The translations under genes were made by a program, and so were the position numbers. The notes under the pieces are model-generated. The model ran no database searches and was not told the DNA's origin. It worked only from the letters and a program-made list of their open reading frames with translations. Positions 42,798 through 53,541 of a DNA stretch of 64,000 nucleotides are shown here, piece by piece. Positions within the stretch are counted from its first letter, which is position 1. Each line of letters begins with the position of its first letter. This DNA is from Thalassospira sp. MCCC 1A03138 (lineage in GTDB: Bacteria > Pseudomonadota > Alphaproteobacteria > Rhodospirillales > Thalassospiraceae), in assembly GCF_002115785.1 (NCBI RefSeq), contig NZ_JFJY01000005.1, forward strand, positions 248,001 through 312,000, read 5' to 3'.

Positions 42798-43691
42798 ATG
42801 ATGACTCTTGAACAGCTTGCCATCTTTGTGGCCGTGGCCGAACGCGAACATCTTACAAAAGCCGCCGATGCGATTGGCCTCACCCCCTCGGCGGTCAGTT
42901 CGGCGATCAAGAACCTAGAAGGGTTTTATGGCGTTGCGCTGTTCCACCGGGTCGGACGACGGATCGAGCTTAGCGAAACCGGGCGGCTGTTTTTAAACGA
43001 GGCCAAGGCGACCTTGGCACGCGCACGCGCCGCCGAACTGACACTGGCCGAACTTGGCGGATTGCAGCGCGGCGAACTTAACGTTTATGCCAGCCAGACA
43101 ATCGCCAGTTACTGGCTGCCACCGTTTTTGATGCAGTTTCATGATCAGTATCCCGGCATTGCCATCAATCTGACGATTGGCAATACAAAAACCGTGGCCG
43201 ATGCCGTCCGTGGTGGTGCTGCCGATATCGGCTTTATCGAGGGTGAAGTTGATGAACCCGCCCTTGCCATGCGCGAAGTCGCCGAAGATGCATTGGTGGT
43301 GGTGGTCGGCCCCAAACATCCCTGGGCCGATGGCAGGCCCTTAAGCGCGCAGGACCTGACAATCCAAAGCAGTTGGGTCCTTCGCGAAGCCGGATCTGGC
43401 ACACGTTCCGAGTTTGAGAATGCGGTACACCAGTCGGGCATTGATCCGCAAAAACTCAAAATCGCCCTGACATTACCGGCGAACGAGGCGGTGATTACCG
43501 CGGTTGAAACCGGCATCAGCGCAACCGCCGTTTCAAGCTTCGCAGTCAGTTCCCTGATCGCGCAGGGGCGGCTTTTCCGTGCGGCATTTCATATCCGCCC
43601 ACGCAAATTCATGATGCTGCGCCACAAGGAACGCCGCCAGACGCAAAGTTCGCTGGCTTTGGAAAAGCTTTGCCTTTCCACAAACGCATAA
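42798..43691 (+). CDS. LysR-family regulator (YeiE/CysB-like group)
   Basis: 297 residues. HTH: LTKAADAIGLTPSAVSSAIK NLEGFYG; substrate-binding domain with NVYASQTIASYWLPPFLMQF, TIGNTKTVADAVRGGAADIG and FIEGEVDEPAL. This 'NTxxVxxxVxxGxxDxGxIEG' pattern is shared by YeiE and CbbR-type regulators. Divergent from the YeiH-type exporter, its likely target, and upstream of the cio oxidase genes by about 190 bases. Confidence 0.88.
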   Translation: MMTLEQLAIFVAVAEREHLTKAADAIGLTPSAVSSAIKNLEGFYGVALFHRVGRRIELSETGRLFLNEAKATLARARAAELTLAELGGLQRGELNVYASQTIASYWLPPFLMQFHDQYPGIAINLTIGNTKTVADAVRGGAADIGFIEGEVDEPALAMREVAEDALVVVVGPKHPWADGRPLSAQDLTIQSSWVLREAGSGTRSEFENAVHQSGIDPQKLKIALTLPANEAVITAVETGISATAVSSFAVSSLIAQGRLFRAAFHIRPRKFMMLRHKERRQTQSSLALEKLCLSTNA

Positions 43692-43883
43692 TCGAATTTT
43701 TCCAGATCAAAATTGCGAATACGCAATGCACAATTCGGACGGGAACTGTATCACTTTGTCCTTATGAACACGGCCCCTGATCCGCTGTTCTCAGTGGATC
43801 AGGTCATGCAATGAGCGATTTCGCGTTGCAACGAAAAACGCGGCCCGACAGGAAGGCTTTGCCTGATAAAAGGACCAACGCCA

Positions 43884-45269
43884 ATGTTTGATCCCGACAT
43901 ATTGGCCCGCGTACAATTCGCGTTCACCATCTCATTTCACATCATTTTTCCGTCCTTTACCATTGGACTGGCCAGTTATCTTTTCGTGCTCGAAGCCCTA
44001 TGGCTGCGCACACGCGATGATACCTATCTGGCGCTATATAAATTCTGGCTGAAAATCTTTGCGCTGGCCTTTGGCATGGGTGTCGTTTCGGGCATTGTCA
44101 TGTCCTATCAGTTCGGCACGAACTGGGGACCGTTTTCCGAATTTACCGGCAGCGTGCTGGGCCCGCTTCTGGCCTACGAGGTGCTAAGCGCCTTTTTCCT
44201 TGAGGCCGGGTTCCTCGGCATCATGCTGTTTGGCCTTAACCGTGTCGGACCGAAGCTGCATTTCACCGCGACCACCATGGTTGCGATTGGCACATTGTTT
44301 TCCGCCTTCTGGATTTTGTCGGCCAATAGCTGGATGCAAACACCCACCGGCCATATCATCGAAAATGGTCGGGCTGTTGTGCAAAGCTGGTGGGATGTGA
44401 TCTTTAACCCAAGCTTCCCCTATCGACTTGTTCACATGGTTCTGGCGGCATTTCTGACCACCGCCCTTGTGGTTGGTGCGGTGGGTGCGTGGCATCTGCT
44501 GCGTGATCGGGAAAACCGCGCTGCACGGATCATGTTTTCCATGGCAATGTGGATGGCCGCCATTGTGGCCCCGATCCAGATCGTGGCCGGTGACATGCAC
44601 GGGCTTAATACCCTTGAATATCAACCGGCCAAGGTCGCGGCGATGGAAGGCCATTTTGAAACACAGAATGGCGCGCCGCTGATCCTTTTTGGCTGGCCCG
44701 ACATGGCGGCAGAGGAAACAAAATACGCCGTTGAAATCCCGAAACTGGGATCAATGATCCTGACCCATGACTGGGATGGCAGGATCACCGGATTAAAGGA
44801 TTTCGCCCCCGAAGACCGCCCGAATGCGACCATCGTATTCTGGACATTCCGCATCATGGTCGGGCTGGGCGTTTTGATGGCGTTACTTGGTATCGTCAGC
44901 CTGTTCGCCCGGTGGCGCAAATCGCTTTATAGCTGCACGTGGCTGCATCGCTTTGCCCTGATCATGGGACCAAGCGGCTTTATCGCCATTCTGGCCGGAT
45001 GGTTCACCACCGAAATCGGGCGTCAGCCCTGGGTGGTTTACGGATTGATGCGCACATCGGATGCCGGATCGCCCGTCGCCCCGACCGCAATTGCCGGATC
45101 GCTTGCCGCATTCGTCATTGTCTATGCCATCGTGTTCGGGGTTGGCACCGCCTATATCATCCGCGCGATGAACAGGGACCCGCGTTTTGCCCATTCGCCG
45201 AAGGGCGAAGTCCTGCGCGCCGGAAGCCGCCCGGTTTCTGATCCCACCATCCCGACGGCAGGAGAATGA
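43884..45269 (+). CDS. cioA: Cytochrome bd-type (cyanide-insensitive) ubiquinol oxidase subunit I
   Basis: 461 residues. Haem-ligand His in QFAFTISFHIIFPSFTIGLA, the quinol-oxidase core GMGVVSGIVMSYQFGTNWG and FSAFWILSANSWMQTPTGHI, and the second ligand region YRLVHMVLAAFLTTALVVGA. The Q-loop is short and the ending GWFTTEIGRQPWVVYGLMRT is typical of CioA rather than E. coli CydA. It is a terminal oxidase with high oxygen affinity or cyanide resistance in the inner membrane. Overlaps cioB by ATGA. Confidence 0.93.
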   Translation: MFDPDILARVQFAFTISFHIIFPSFTIGLASYLFVLEALWLRTRDDTYLALYKFWLKIFALAFGMGVVSGIVMSYQFGTNWGPFSEFTGSVLGPLLAYEVLSAFFLEAGFLGIMLFGLNRVGPKLHFTATTMVAIGTLFSAFWILSANSWMQTPTGHIIENGRAVVQSWWDVIFNPSFPYRLVHMVLAAFLTTALVVGAVGAWHLLRDRENRAARIMFSMAMWMAAIVAPIQIVAGDMHGLNTLEYQPAKVAAMEGHFETQNGAPLILFGWPDMAAEETKYAVEIPKLGSMILTHDWDGRITGLKDFAPEDRPNATIVFWTFRIMVGLGVLMALLGIVSLFARWRKSLYSCTWLHRFALIMGPSGFIAILAGWFTTEIGRQPWVVYGLMRTSDAGSPVAPTAIAGSLAAFVIVYAIVFGVGTAYIIRAMNRDPRFAHSPKGEVLRAGSRPVSDPTIPTAGE

Positions 45270-46264
45270 TCATGGATTATCAACTGATCTGGGCACTGCT
45301 GATTGCGGTTGCCGTTTTCGCCTATGTCACGCTTGATGGCTTTGATCTTGGCATCGGTATTCTGTTTCCGTTCATCAAAGACCCGGCCAAACGCGGCAGG
45401 ATGATGAATACGGTTGCCCCTGTGTGGGATGGCAATGAAACCTGGCTGGTTCTGGGCGGTGGCGGGCTTTATGCCGCCTTCCCGCTGGCCTATTCATTGC
45501 TGATGACCGCGTTTTATATCCCGGTTTTCACCATGCTGCTCGCCCTTGTGTTTCGCGGGGTGGCGTTCGAATTCCGGTTCAAAAGCCGTGATCATCAAAA
45601 ACACTGGGACTTTGCCTTTTCCGCCGGATCGATCATTGCTGCCGCTATGCAGGGTGCAATGCTGGGCGCCTTTATTGAAGGGATTGCGGTTGAAAATGCC
45701 AAATTCGTTGGCGGCCCGTTTGACTGGCTAAGTCCGTTTTCGGTGTTCTGCGCATCCGCCGTTGTGGTCGGCTATGCCCTGCTTGGCACCGGCTGGTTGA
45801 TCATGAAGATGGAAGGCAATTTTCAGGGACGTTTGCGTGGCCTTGCCAAGCCTGCGGTCATCTGGATGGCGGCCAATCTTGGCGTGGTGTCGCTGATGAC
45901 AAGCTATATCCACCCCGCTTATGCCGCGCGCTGGTTTGATATGCCAAACCTGTTTTTCCTTGCCCCGATCCCGATTGTCACGGCCGGTCTGCTTTTCTGG
46001 CTCTGGCATGCGGTAAAGCACCGCGAAAAGACGGTATTTGGCATTACACTTGGAATTTTCTTCCTGTGCTATGCCGGGTTCGGCATCACACTTTATCCCA
46101 ATATCGTCCCACCGATGATTGATTTCAGAACGGCCGCCGCCCCAGATAACAGCCTGTCCTTCATGCTGGTCGGTGCCGCTATCCTGATCCCGATCATTCT
46201 GGCCTATACTGCCTATGCCTATTGGGTATTCCGGGGCAAGGTCGGGGATGAAGGATATCACTGA
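45266..46264 (+). CDS. cioB: Cytochrome bd-type ubiquinol oxidase subunit II
   Basis: 332 residues, eight or nine membrane segments. Diagnostic start MDYQLIWALLIAVAVFAYVT LDGFDLGIG and GNETWLVLGGGGLYAAFPLA; later FALALVFRGVAFEFRF-type segment (LLALVFRGVAFEFRFKSRDH). Translationally coupled on both sides: ATGA with cioA, and TGATG with the small 42-residue gene. Together they form the oxidase complex. Confidence 0.94.
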   Translation: MIMDYQLIWALLIAVAVFAYVTLDGFDLGIGILFPFIKDPAKRGRMMNTVAPVWDGNETWLVLGGGGLYAAFPLAYSLLMTAFYIPVFTMLLALVFRGVAFEFRFKSRDHQKHWDFAFSAGSIIAAAMQGAMLGAFIEGIAVENAKFVGGPFDWLSPFSVFCASAVVVGYALLGTGWLIMKMEGNFQGRLRGLAKPAVIWMAANLGVVSLMTSYIHPAYAARWFDMPNLFFLAPIPIVTAGLLFWLWHAVKHREKTVFGITLGIFFLCYAGFGITLYPNIVPPMIDFRTAAAPDNSLSFMLVGAAILIPIILAYTAYAYWVFRGKVGDEGYH

Positions 46265-46392
46265 TGACGGCATTTTCACCCAAACCCAAAACCCGGCGTG
46301 TGCTTTGGTTTATCGGGCTTTATGCAGGAGGCATCCTTGTGATCGGGGCTGTGTCGCTTTTGCTGCGTAGCCTGATCACCGGGATTTCCTGA
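46264..46392 (+). CDS. 42-residue membrane protein of the cio operon (DUF2474/CydX-like)
   Basis: MTAFSPKPKTRRVLWFIGLY followed by one hydrophobic helix (AGGILVIGAVSLLLRSLITG) and IS. Its ATG overlaps the cioB stop (TGATG). A basic N-terminus, one helix and a position after subunit II match the DUF2474/CydX small subunits that stabilise bd-type oxidases. It is too short for most gene finders. Confidence 0.8.
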   Translation: MTAFSPKPKTRRVLWFIGLYAGGILVIGAVSLLLRSLITGIS

Positions 46393-46455
46393 AAGTATCC
46401 GTTCACAAATATCGGATTACTCCGTCTACCTGCTGACACTTGTCAGCAACTCCGG

Positions 46456-46492
46456 CCCGGCAGCAAGGTCCCCCACCCCTGCCGGGCTTTTT
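46456..46492 (+). terminator. Rho-independent terminator of the cio operon
   Basis: CCCGGCAG...CTGCCGGG stem followed by CTTTTTC, located before the convergent cupin gene. Confidence 0.8.
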
Positions 46493-46505
46493 CATTCGGG
46501 GTCAG

Positions 46506-46904
46506 TCATTGGCCCAGATAATCGCTATCCGCCACTTTTTCCAGCCAATCGACCGCCGATCCGTTGACCGATTCCGCAATCGCGATATGGGTCATCGCGG
46601 TTTTATCGGTCGCCCCATGCCAATGTTTTTCACCCGGTTCGAACCAGACGATATCGCCGGGGCGGATTTCTTCGCGGGGTCCGCCTTCACGCTGCGCCCA
46701 GCCAAGGCCGCTTGTGATGATCACGGTCTGGCCTAGCGGATGGGTGTGCCATGCGGTGCGGGCACCCGGTTCAAACGTCACAATGGCCCCGCCAACACGG
46801 GCGGGATCGGCGGTCTGAAACGGGCTGTCGATCCGAACCGTACCCGTGAAGTAATCCAACGATCCCTTGGTCGATGGTTTTGATGCGTTGCGCTGGATGT
46901 TCAT
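46506..46904 (-). CDS. Small cupin protein
   Basis: 132 residues with one cupin_2 barrel. Motif 1 is [20 protein letters not shown] (metal-binding His-x-His), motif 2 is [17 protein letters not shown]. This form (also [13 protein letters not shown] at the end) resembles the carboxymuconolactone-decarboxylase-associated and hydroxynitrile-lyase-like cupins. Substrate unknown. It lies 32 bases downstream of the aminotransferase gene on the same strand, so co-transcription is possible. Confidence 0.83.
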   Translation of the reverse strand: MNIQRNASKPSTKGSLDYFTGTVRIDSPFQTADPARVGGAIVTFEPGARTAWHTHPLGQTVIITSGLGWAQREGGPREEIRPGDIVWFEPGEKHWHGATDKTAMTHIAIAESVNGSAVDWLEKVADSDYLGQ

Positions 46905-46936
46905 GGTGACCCTTCGGCTTTGTTTCCTGGTGAACT

Positions 46937-48154
46937 TTACTGATTGTGCACCCGCCGGATCAGCAAGGCCAGACGTTCGATGCCATCGCGAATGCGATCG
47001 GCCTTTTCCGTCGCGAAGCTGAGACGTGCGGTATTACGGCCCGTGTGATCACAGAAGAAAGCCTGACCAGGGACGAAGGCGACCTTGGCGTCGTGCAGGG
47101 CCTGTTCCAGCAATTGGCGACTATCGATATTTTCCGGCAGGGTCAGCCAGATGAACATGCCACCCTCGGGTCTTGTATAGGACGCGGTTTCGGGCATGAA
47201 TTCGTCAAGGGCGGCCAGCATCGTATCGCGTTTGGCGCGATAGGCATCGCGGATGGCATCCAGATGCCCGGGAAACAGTCTGCGTGCTGCACGCAGGGCG
47301 ACTTCCTGATTGATGGTCGACACATGCAGATCACCCGCCTGCTTCATCAGAACCAGCCGTTCGATCACCGGACGCGGCGCACAGACCCAGCCAATCCGAA
47401 GGGCAGGCACCAGCGTTTTGGAAAATGTGCCAAGCTGGATGACGGTTCCGGCCTGCGGATCGCCGTTGGTTTCATCAAGGGCAAGCAACGATGGCAAAAC
47501 ATCGCCTTCGTAGGACAGCTTGCAATAGGCTGCGTCTTCAAGAATGACCGCACCATATTTACGTGCAACTTCAAGCACCGCCAAGCGCCGATCAAGACTA
47601 TAGGACCGCCCGGTCGGGTTCTGGAAATCCGGCGCCAGATAGGCAATGCGCGCACCAAGTTCAAAGGCTGCTTCGAGCTCGGCAATCACCGGGCCATCGT
47701 CATCCATATTCACCCCGACATAGGTCGGACGGCGCATGGAAAAGGCCTGCATCGCGCCAAGGTAGCTTGGCTTTTCCACGACGATTTCACGCCCCGGTTC
47801 CAGCAACAGACGAGCAAGCATATCAAGCCCCTGCTGCGCGCCACAGGTAATCAGGATGTTATCAATCCCGCGCACCGCCCCGCTGGCTGCCAGATCATCG
47901 GCAATCCATTGACGAAGCGCGGGCAGGCCTTCACTGATGGAATATTGCAGGCTTTTGTGACCGGCAACCTCGTCGGTCGTCAGATCACCATAGATCGCAT
48001 TGAAATCGGCCAGCGGAAAAAGCGACGGGTCAGGCACCCCCCCGGCAAAGGAAATGATTTCCGGCAGGTCGGCCACTTTAAGCAGATCACGGATTTCGGA
48101 GGCGGTGAGCGCACGGGCATCACGAACGATCAGGTCATTCCATTGGACAGTCAT
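46937..48154 (-). CDS. PLP-dependent aminotransferase (LysN/2-aminoadipate type, fold I)
   Basis: 405 residues from the ATG at 48154 (AAAGAGA upstream; the longer ATG at 48196 lacks one). Fold-I blocks: [60 protein letters not shown]-lysine in [20 protein letters not shown], and [20 protein letters not shown]. Related to aminotransferases of the MocR-like/LysN group acting on aromatic, branched or 2-aminoadipate substrates. Divergent from the AST genes, so arginine or ornithine-related nitrogen metabolism is plausible. Confidence 0.88.
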   Translation of the reverse strand: MTVQWNDLIVRDARALTASEIRDLLKVADLPEIISFAGGVPDPSLFPLADFNAIYGDLTTDEVAGHKSLQYSISEGLPALRQWIADDLAASGAVRGIDNILITCGAQQGLDMLARLLLEPGREIVVEKPSYLGAMQAFSMRRPTYVGVNMDDDGPVIAELEAAFELGARIAYLAPDFQNPTGRSYSLDRRLAVLEVARKYGAVILEDAAYCKLSYEGDVLPSLLALDETNGDPQAGTVIQLGTFSKTLVPALRIGWVCAPRPVIERLVLMKQAGDLHVSTINQEVALRAARRLFPGHLDAIRDAYRAKRDTMLAALDEFMPETASYTRPEGGMFIWLTLPENIDSRQLLEQALHDAKVAFVPGQAFFCDHTGRNTARLSFATEKADRIRDGIERLALLIRRVHNQ

Positions 48155-48385
48155 GGGGCTTCTCTTTAGGTCAGTGTTGTTGCCATTATTTGGCAAGGAA
48201 GACTGACCTAAATCAAGTTTATTTTTCTATGGATGATGATTTTGAAACAAAATTACCTTTTGGCCTTTTGCTCGCCCGCATGTAATTCCGTTTCCATCCC
48301 TCGATCCCGCACCACCTGCCGGGCGGTTTTTGGCACGATATATCCAATAAACAATCAACAATGCCAAAACGTCCCAAAGGTTATC

Positions 48386-49627
48386 ATGACCGAATATGCA
48401 AAGTTTCAGCCCTGGCTCGACTGGCTTGATCAGCGTTACGATGAAGCGGTTGATCGCCTGAAATCGTGGTCGGCGATCAATAGTGGCACGGGCAATATCG
48501 ACGGGCTTGATCGGATGCATGACGCCATTCTGGATGCCTTTGCCGAACTTGACACCACAACCACCGTCATCGACCTCCCCGATAGCGAAACCGTCGCCGC
48601 CGACGGCAGCATCGCCCCCGTGCGCTATGGCAAGCTTTTGCATTTTTCCAAACGGCCACAGGCCCCGGTTCGGGTTTTGCTGTGCATTCATTATGACACG
48701 GTCTTTGCCATCGACAGTGCCTTTCAAACCCCGCGCCTGATCGATGAAAACACCTTGAATGGGCCGGGTGTTGCCGATGCTAAGGGCGGCATCCTGACGA
48801 TCCTCAATGCCTTAAGCGCACTGGAACGAAGCCCGTTTGCGGGTGGCATCGGCTGGGACGTGATCCTGAACCCGGATGAAGAAACCGGCTCCATCGGATC
48901 GGCCCCGTTTTTGGCCGAACACGCCCGCGCCGCCGATTTCGGGATGCTGTATGAACCGGCGCTGGAAGACGGCACCCTTGCCGGGGCACGCAAGGGATCG
49001 GGCAATTTTGCCATCCGGATCAAGGGGCGTGCTGCCCATGCGGGGCGCGAATTCCATGCCGGGCGCAGTGCGATGGTCGCGGCCAGTGACTGCGTCATGC
49101 GCCTTGATCAGCTTAACGGCAAGGTTGGCGAGGCCACATTCAATATCGGCAAGATCGATGGCGGAGGGCCGGTCAATGTCGTACCCGATAGCGCCGTGGT
49201 GCGATTTAATGTTCGGATTTCAAACCATGACGAACGCCATCAGGCCGAAAATGAAATTGCCGATGTCATTGCCGCGATCAATCAGCGTGACTGCATCACG
49301 GCCGAACTGCATGGCCAGTTTGGCCGCGCGCCAAAACCAATGGCTGGCAGGACCAGGGCGCTTTTTGAATGGGTGCGCGAGCTCGGTCATGACCTTGATC
49401 TGGACATCTCATGGAAGGCAACGGGGGGCTGTTGCGATGGCAACAATCTGGCCGAGGCCGGATTACCCAATATCGATACCCTTGGGGTACGCGGTGGCCT
49501 GATCCATTCCGATCAGGAATTTGTGAAGCTCGACAGTTTGATCGAACGGGCAAAGCTTTCGGCCCTGATCCTGATGAAAGCCGGTTCAGGCGATTTACCC
49601 AACGCATTGAAAAAGACGGAGATATAA
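48386..49627 (+). CDS. M20-family metallohydrolase of the AST cluster
   Basis: 413 residues from the ATG at 48386 (AAAGG upstream). M20 blocks: LLCIHYDTVFAID (metal His/Asp), LNGPGVADAKGGILTILNAL, LNPDEETGSIGSAPFLAEHA (catalytic and metal Glu), KGRAAHAGREFHAGRSAMVA in the dimerisation domain, and LGVRGGLIHSDQEFVKLDSL. Such enzymes remove N-acyl groups or cut dipeptides. It is four bases before astA. Because astE is not visible, it may hydrolyse a succinylated intermediate; this is inferred from position only. Confidence 0.85.
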   Translation: MTEYAKFQPWLDWLDQRYDEAVDRLKSWSAINSGTGNIDGLDRMHDAILDAFAELDTTTTVIDLPDSETVAADGSIAPVRYGKLLHFSKRPQAPVRVLLCIHYDTVFAIDSAFQTPRLIDENTLNGPGVADAKGGILTILNALSALERSPFAGGIGWDVILNPDEETGSIGSAPFLAEHARAADFGMLYEPALEDGTLAGARKGSGNFAIRIKGRAAHAGREFHAGRSAMVAASDCVMRLDQLNGKVGEATFNIGKIDGGGPVNVVPDSAVVRFNVRISNHDERHQAENEIADVIAAINQRDCITAELHGQFGRAPKPMAGRTRALFEWVRELGHDLDLDISWKATGGCCDGNNLAEAGLPNIDTLGVRGGLIHSDQEFVKLDSLIERAKLSALILMKAGSGDLPNALKKTEI

Positions 49628-49631
49628 AATC

Positions 49632-50651
49632 ATGATGCGTGTCCGCCCCGCCCGTATGAGCGACCTTGACCGGCTGGTTGATCTGGCATCCTCGGCCAGC
49701 AAGGGTTTGACCACCCTTCCGGCCAATCGTGACGTGCTCGAAGCCCGCATTATCGAAAGCATCGAGGCCTTCGTGGCCGATATCGACGGCCCCGGTGGTG
49801 AAAGCTATTTCATGGTTCTCGAAGATACCGCCAATGGCAAGGTCGCAGGCACCTGCGCGATCTATGCCGGGGTCGGATTATCAAAGGCATTTTATAACTA
49901 CAAAATCCTGAAACTGACGCAATATTCGCATGAACTGAATGTCACGGTGACATCGCGCCTGCTGACCCTTGTGAACGATTATCAGGGTGCTACCGAGGTG
50001 GGCACACTTTACCTTGACCCCGATTATCGCAAGGACGGCAACGGGCAGCTTCTGGCACGGTCGCGATATCTGTTGATGGGGTGCTTCAAGGAACGGTTTT
50101 CGGAAATGGTCATGGCCGAAATGCGCGGCTGGCAGGATGAAAACGGCAAATCACCGCTTTGGGAAGCGCTGGGATCGCATTTCTTCAACATCCCGTTTCC
50201 CGATGCCGATTACATTTCCGGGATTGGCAATAACCAGTTCATTGCCGATCTGATGCCGAAATATCCGATCTATATCGAAATGCTGCCCAAAGCAGCACAG
50301 GATGTGATCGGCAAAACCCATGATGAAACGCGACCGGCGCTGAACCTTTTGAAAAAGGAAGGTTTCCGGTTTTCAAATGCGGTCGATATTTTTGATGGCG
50401 GACCCTGCGTTGATGTCCGGCTTGATGACATCCGCACCATCCGTCATTCCAAAATCGCTACCATCCGCAAAACAGTTGATCGCAGCCCATCTATGGAACG
50501 CCATCTTGCCTGCACGCTGGAACTTCGCGGCTATCAGGCAAGCTGGCTTTATATGACGGTTGTGAATGGCACGCATGTCGATCTGGACCGCGATCAGGCC
50601 GAAATCCTTGGTCTGCGTGCTGGCGATCAGATCCGTTTTGTCATCGATTAA
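49632..50651 (+). CDS. astA: Arginine N-succinyltransferase
   Basis: 339 residues, first step of the arginine succinyltransferase (AST) pathway: arginine plus succinyl-CoA to N2-succinylarginine. Family blocks: MMRVRPARMSDLDRLVDLAS, GLTTLPANRDVLEARI, GTCAIYAGVGLSKAFYNYKI, VGTLYLDPDYRKDGNGQLLA, FFNIPFPDADYISGIGNNQF, and NAVDIFDGGPCVDVRLDDIR. Length is normal. The frame runs hydrolase-astA-astD-astB on one strand. Confidence 0.96.
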   Translation: MMRVRPARMSDLDRLVDLASSASKGLTTLPANRDVLEARIIESIEAFVADIDGPGGESYFMVLEDTANGKVAGTCAIYAGVGLSKAFYNYKILKLTQYSHELNVTVTSRLLTLVNDYQGATEVGTLYLDPDYRKDGNGQLLARSRYLLMGCFKERFSEMVMAEMRGWQDENGKSPLWEALGSHFFNIPFPDADYISGIGNNQFIADLMPKYPIYIEMLPKAAQDVIGKTHDETRPALNLLKKEGFRFSNAVDIFDGGPCVDVRLDDIRTIRHSKIATIRKTVDRSPSMERHLACTLELRGYQASWLYMTVVNGTHVDLDRDQAEILGLRAGDQIRFVID

Positions 50652-50669
50652 ACCGCAGGAGCAGGCATC

Positions 50670-52154
50670 ATGATGACCCAGAAATCAAATCCCGCCCTGT
50701 TCATCAATGGCACATGGCAAACCGGAAAAGGCAAAGCGTTTCACGCCGAAAACCCGGCCAATGGCGATATCATCTGGCAGGGTAATTCCGCCAGACCCGA
50801 TGATGTTAACGCCGCGATCATGGCGGCACGAAATGCCTTTCCGGCATGGGCAAAACGCGACCTGAATGAACGGATTGAAATCCTTGAACGGTTTGCCGGG
50901 TTGCTCAATGATCACAGGGACGCACTGGCACGCACCATCAGCCTTGATGCCGGAAAGCCGCATTGGGAGGCCCTGACCGAAGTCGGCGCAATGGCCGGCA
51001 AGATCGCGATTTCGATCAAGGCCTATCATGATCGCACCGGCACCCGCCACGGCGATGCGCCGGGCGGCGGACAGGCGATCTTGCGCCATAAACCCCATGG
51101 GGTGGTTGCGGTCTTTGGTCCCTATAACTTCCCCGGCCATCTGCCCAACGGCCATATCGTCCCGGCCCTTCTGGCGGGCAATTGCGTGGTGTTCAAGCCA
51201 TCCGAACTAACCCCGCTTGTCGCCGAGGAAACCGTAAAGCTCTGGCAACAGGCCGGATTGCCGGGCGGGGTTATGAACCTTGTGCAGGGCGAACGCGATA
51301 CCGGCATTGCCGTGGCGCAGCATCCCGGTATCGACGGGCTGTTCTTTACCGGCAGTGTCCCGACCGGACGCCATTTGCACCATGCCTTTGCCGGGCAGAT
51401 GGACAAAATCCTGGCGCTGGAACTTGGCGGGAATAATCCGCTTGTCGTCTGGGACGCCGCCGATCTCGATGCCGTCGCCCACCATACCGTCATGTCGGCC
51501 TTTATCACGGCAGGGCAGCGTTGTACCTGTGCGCGCCGCCTGATCGTGCCATCCGGCGCAAGGGGCGATGCGATGATTGCCACCATCAATGATTATTGCG
51601 ACAGGCTGATTATCGGTGCGCCAGATGATGATCCCGAACCCTTCATGGGACCGGTGATTTCCAACCGGGCGGCGGATGCATTGATCGCGGCGCAGGAAAA
51701 ACTTGTTGCCAATGGCGCCAAAATAATCCGCGAAATGACGCGTCCCGATCCTGCCCGCCCGTTCCTGACACCGGGTCTGATTGACGTGACCGGTGTAAAG
51801 GATCGCGCGGACGAAGAACTGTTTGGCCCGATCCTGCAAATCATCCGGGTCGATCACTTTGACGATGCGATCCGTGAGGCCAACAATACCCGTTTTGGCC
51901 TAGCCGCCGGGTTGCTGTGCGATGATGCCGAACTTTGGCAGCGTTTTATCCATGAAAGCCGCGCCGGGATTGTCAACTGGAACAAGCAACTGACCGGCGC
52001 GTCCAGTGCCGCCCCGTTTGGCGGCATCGGCGAAAGCGGCAACCACCGCCCATCGGCCTATTACGCCGCCGATTACTGCGCATGGCCGGTCTCAACCCTT
52101 CAGACCGACAAACTAATCGCCCCCGATGCCGCCCCCAAAGGAGTCCGCCCATGA
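50670..52154 (+). CDS. astD: N-succinylglutamate 5-semialdehyde dehydrogenase
   Basis: 494 residues, fourth step of the AST pathway. ALDH blocks: [65 protein letters not shown] (catalytic Cys), and [25 protein letters not shown]. The [11 protein letters not shown] and [11 protein letters not shown] motifs are diagnostic for AstD. 18 bases follow astA; its TGA overlaps the astB ATG. Confidence 0.96.
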   Translation: MMTQKSNPALFINGTWQTGKGKAFHAENPANGDIIWQGNSARPDDVNAAIMAARNAFPAWAKRDLNERIEILERFAGLLNDHRDALARTISLDAGKPHWEALTEVGAMAGKIAISIKAYHDRTGTRHGDAPGGGQAILRHKPHGVVAVFGPYNFPGHLPNGHIVPALLAGNCVVFKPSELTPLVAEETVKLWQQAGLPGGVMNLVQGERDTGIAVAQHPGIDGLFFTGSVPTGRHLHHAFAGQMDKILALELGGNNPLVVWDAADLDAVAHHTVMSAFITAGQRCTCARRLIVPSGARGDAMIATINDYCDRLIIGAPDDDPEPFMGPVISNRAADALIAAQEKLVANGAKIIREMTRPDPARPFLTPGLIDVTGVKDRADEELFGPILQIIRVDHFDDAIREANNTRFGLAAGLLCDDAELWQRFIHESRAGIVNWNKQLTGASSAAPFGGIGESGNHRPSAYYAADYCAWPVSTLQTDKLIAPDAAPKGVRP

Positions 52155-53506
52155 CCCGATACGCCATCGAAGCCAATTTTGACGGTCTGGTCGGCCCGAC
52201 GCACAATTATGCCGGGTTAAGCTTCGGCAATGTCGCATCAACCAGCAATGCCAGCACCCATTCCAACCCGAAATCGGCCGCCCTTCAGGGCCTGACCAAG
52301 ATGAAGGCGCTGCATGATATGGGTTTTGTGCAGGGCGTGCTGCCGCCTCATGAACGCCCGCATGTCAAAACCCTGCGCGATGTTTTCGGGTTTACCGGGT
52401 CGGATGGTGATGTCCTGGCGTCCGCCTGGAAAACCAATCCGAACCTTGTTCTGGCGGTATCATCGGCATCCCCGATGTGGACGGCCAACGCCGCAACCGT
52501 TTCGCCCAGCGGTGATACCGATGATGGCAAGGTGCATTTCACCCCCGCCAATCTGTGCGCCATGTTCCACCGATCCATCGAACATCCAGTGACGGGGCGC
52601 GCACTTGCCGCGACATTCGCCAATCCCGATCATTTCACCCATCATGCCGCCCTGCCCGGCACGGACCATATGGGGGACGAGGGGGCTGCCAACCATACCC
52701 GTTTTTGCGGCGATTATGGCGCGCGCGGGGTCGAATTTTTTGTCTATGGCCGCCACGCTTTTGATCCTGGCAAAACCCGGCCAAACCGTTATCCGGCGCG
52801 CCAGACGTTCGAAGCCAGCAGCGCGATAGCACGCCATCATGGCCTATCGGAAAACGGTGTCGTCTATGCGCAGCAAAACCCGGACCTGATTGATGCCGGG
52901 GTCTTTCATAATGACGTGATTTCGGTCGGCAATGCCAATGTGCTGTTCCATTACGAGGACGCCTTTGTCGACACGCCCGCCGTCATCAACGACATCCGGC
53001 GCAAGATGGACGGCATTGCTGATTTCACCAGTATTGAGGTGCCCAAAAGTGCGGTGCCGCTCTCCGACGTGATCAAAAGCTACCTGTTCAATTCACAGCT
53101 TTTGCGCCTGCCGGAAAATGGTCAGATGATGCTGATCCTGCCGACCGAGGCCGAAGAAACCATATCGGTCCGCGATTACCTTTATGACCTTATCGGCAAG
53201 GGCACTACACCGATCAGACAGATCAAGTTTTTCGATCTGCGCCAAAGCATGCGCAATGGCGGTGGCCCTGCCTGCTTGCGGCTGCGCATCGCCCTGACCG
53301 AGGATGAACTTACCGCGACCAACCAACAAAGCCTGATCGACGATCAGTGCTTTGCTGAACTGACAGGCTGGGTCGAAAAACATTATCGCGACCGCCTAAG
53401 TGCAGATGATTTCCGCGACCCATCGCTTCTGAACGAAGTCCGGACAGCCCTTGACGAGCTGACGCAACTTCTTGACCTTGGCCCGATTTATGATTTCCAG
53501 CGATAG
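52151..53506 (+). CDS. astB: N-succinylarginine dihydrolase
   Basis: 451 residues from the ATG at 52151 (ATGA overlap with astD). It converts N2-succinylarginine to succinylornithine, ammonia and CO2. Blocks: [80 protein letters not shown], and [17 protein letters not shown]. All are typical of AstB. It completes the set astA, astD, astB; no astC-named or astE gene is directly adjacent. Confidence 0.96.
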   Translation: MTRYAIEANFDGLVGPTHNYAGLSFGNVASTSNASTHSNPKSAALQGLTKMKALHDMGFVQGVLPPHERPHVKTLRDVFGFTGSDGDVLASAWKTNPNLVLAVSSASPMWTANAATVSPSGDTDDGKVHFTPANLCAMFHRSIEHPVTGRALAATFANPDHFTHHAALPGTDHMGDEGAANHTRFCGDYGARGVEFFVYGRHAFDPGKTRPNRYPARQTFEASSAIARHHGLSENGVVYAQQNPDLIDAGVFHNDVISVGNANVLFHYEDAFVDTPAVINDIRRKMDGIADFTSIEVPKSAVPLSDVIKSYLFNSQLLRLPENGQMMLILPTEAEETISVRDYLYDLIGKGTTPIRQIKFFDLRQSMRNGGGPACLRLRIALTEDELTATNQQSLIDDQCFAELTGWVEKHYRDRLSADDFRDPSLLNEVRTALDELTQLLDLGPIYDFQR

Positions 53507-53541
53507 AAGAAATGGCGAAGGTGCAGGCGAGTGCGCTTTCA

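Noticed and set aside
46946-48169. 407-codon plus-strand ORF opposite the aminotransferase
   Set aside because: Antisense shadow of a conserved PLP enzyme with complete active-site motifs.
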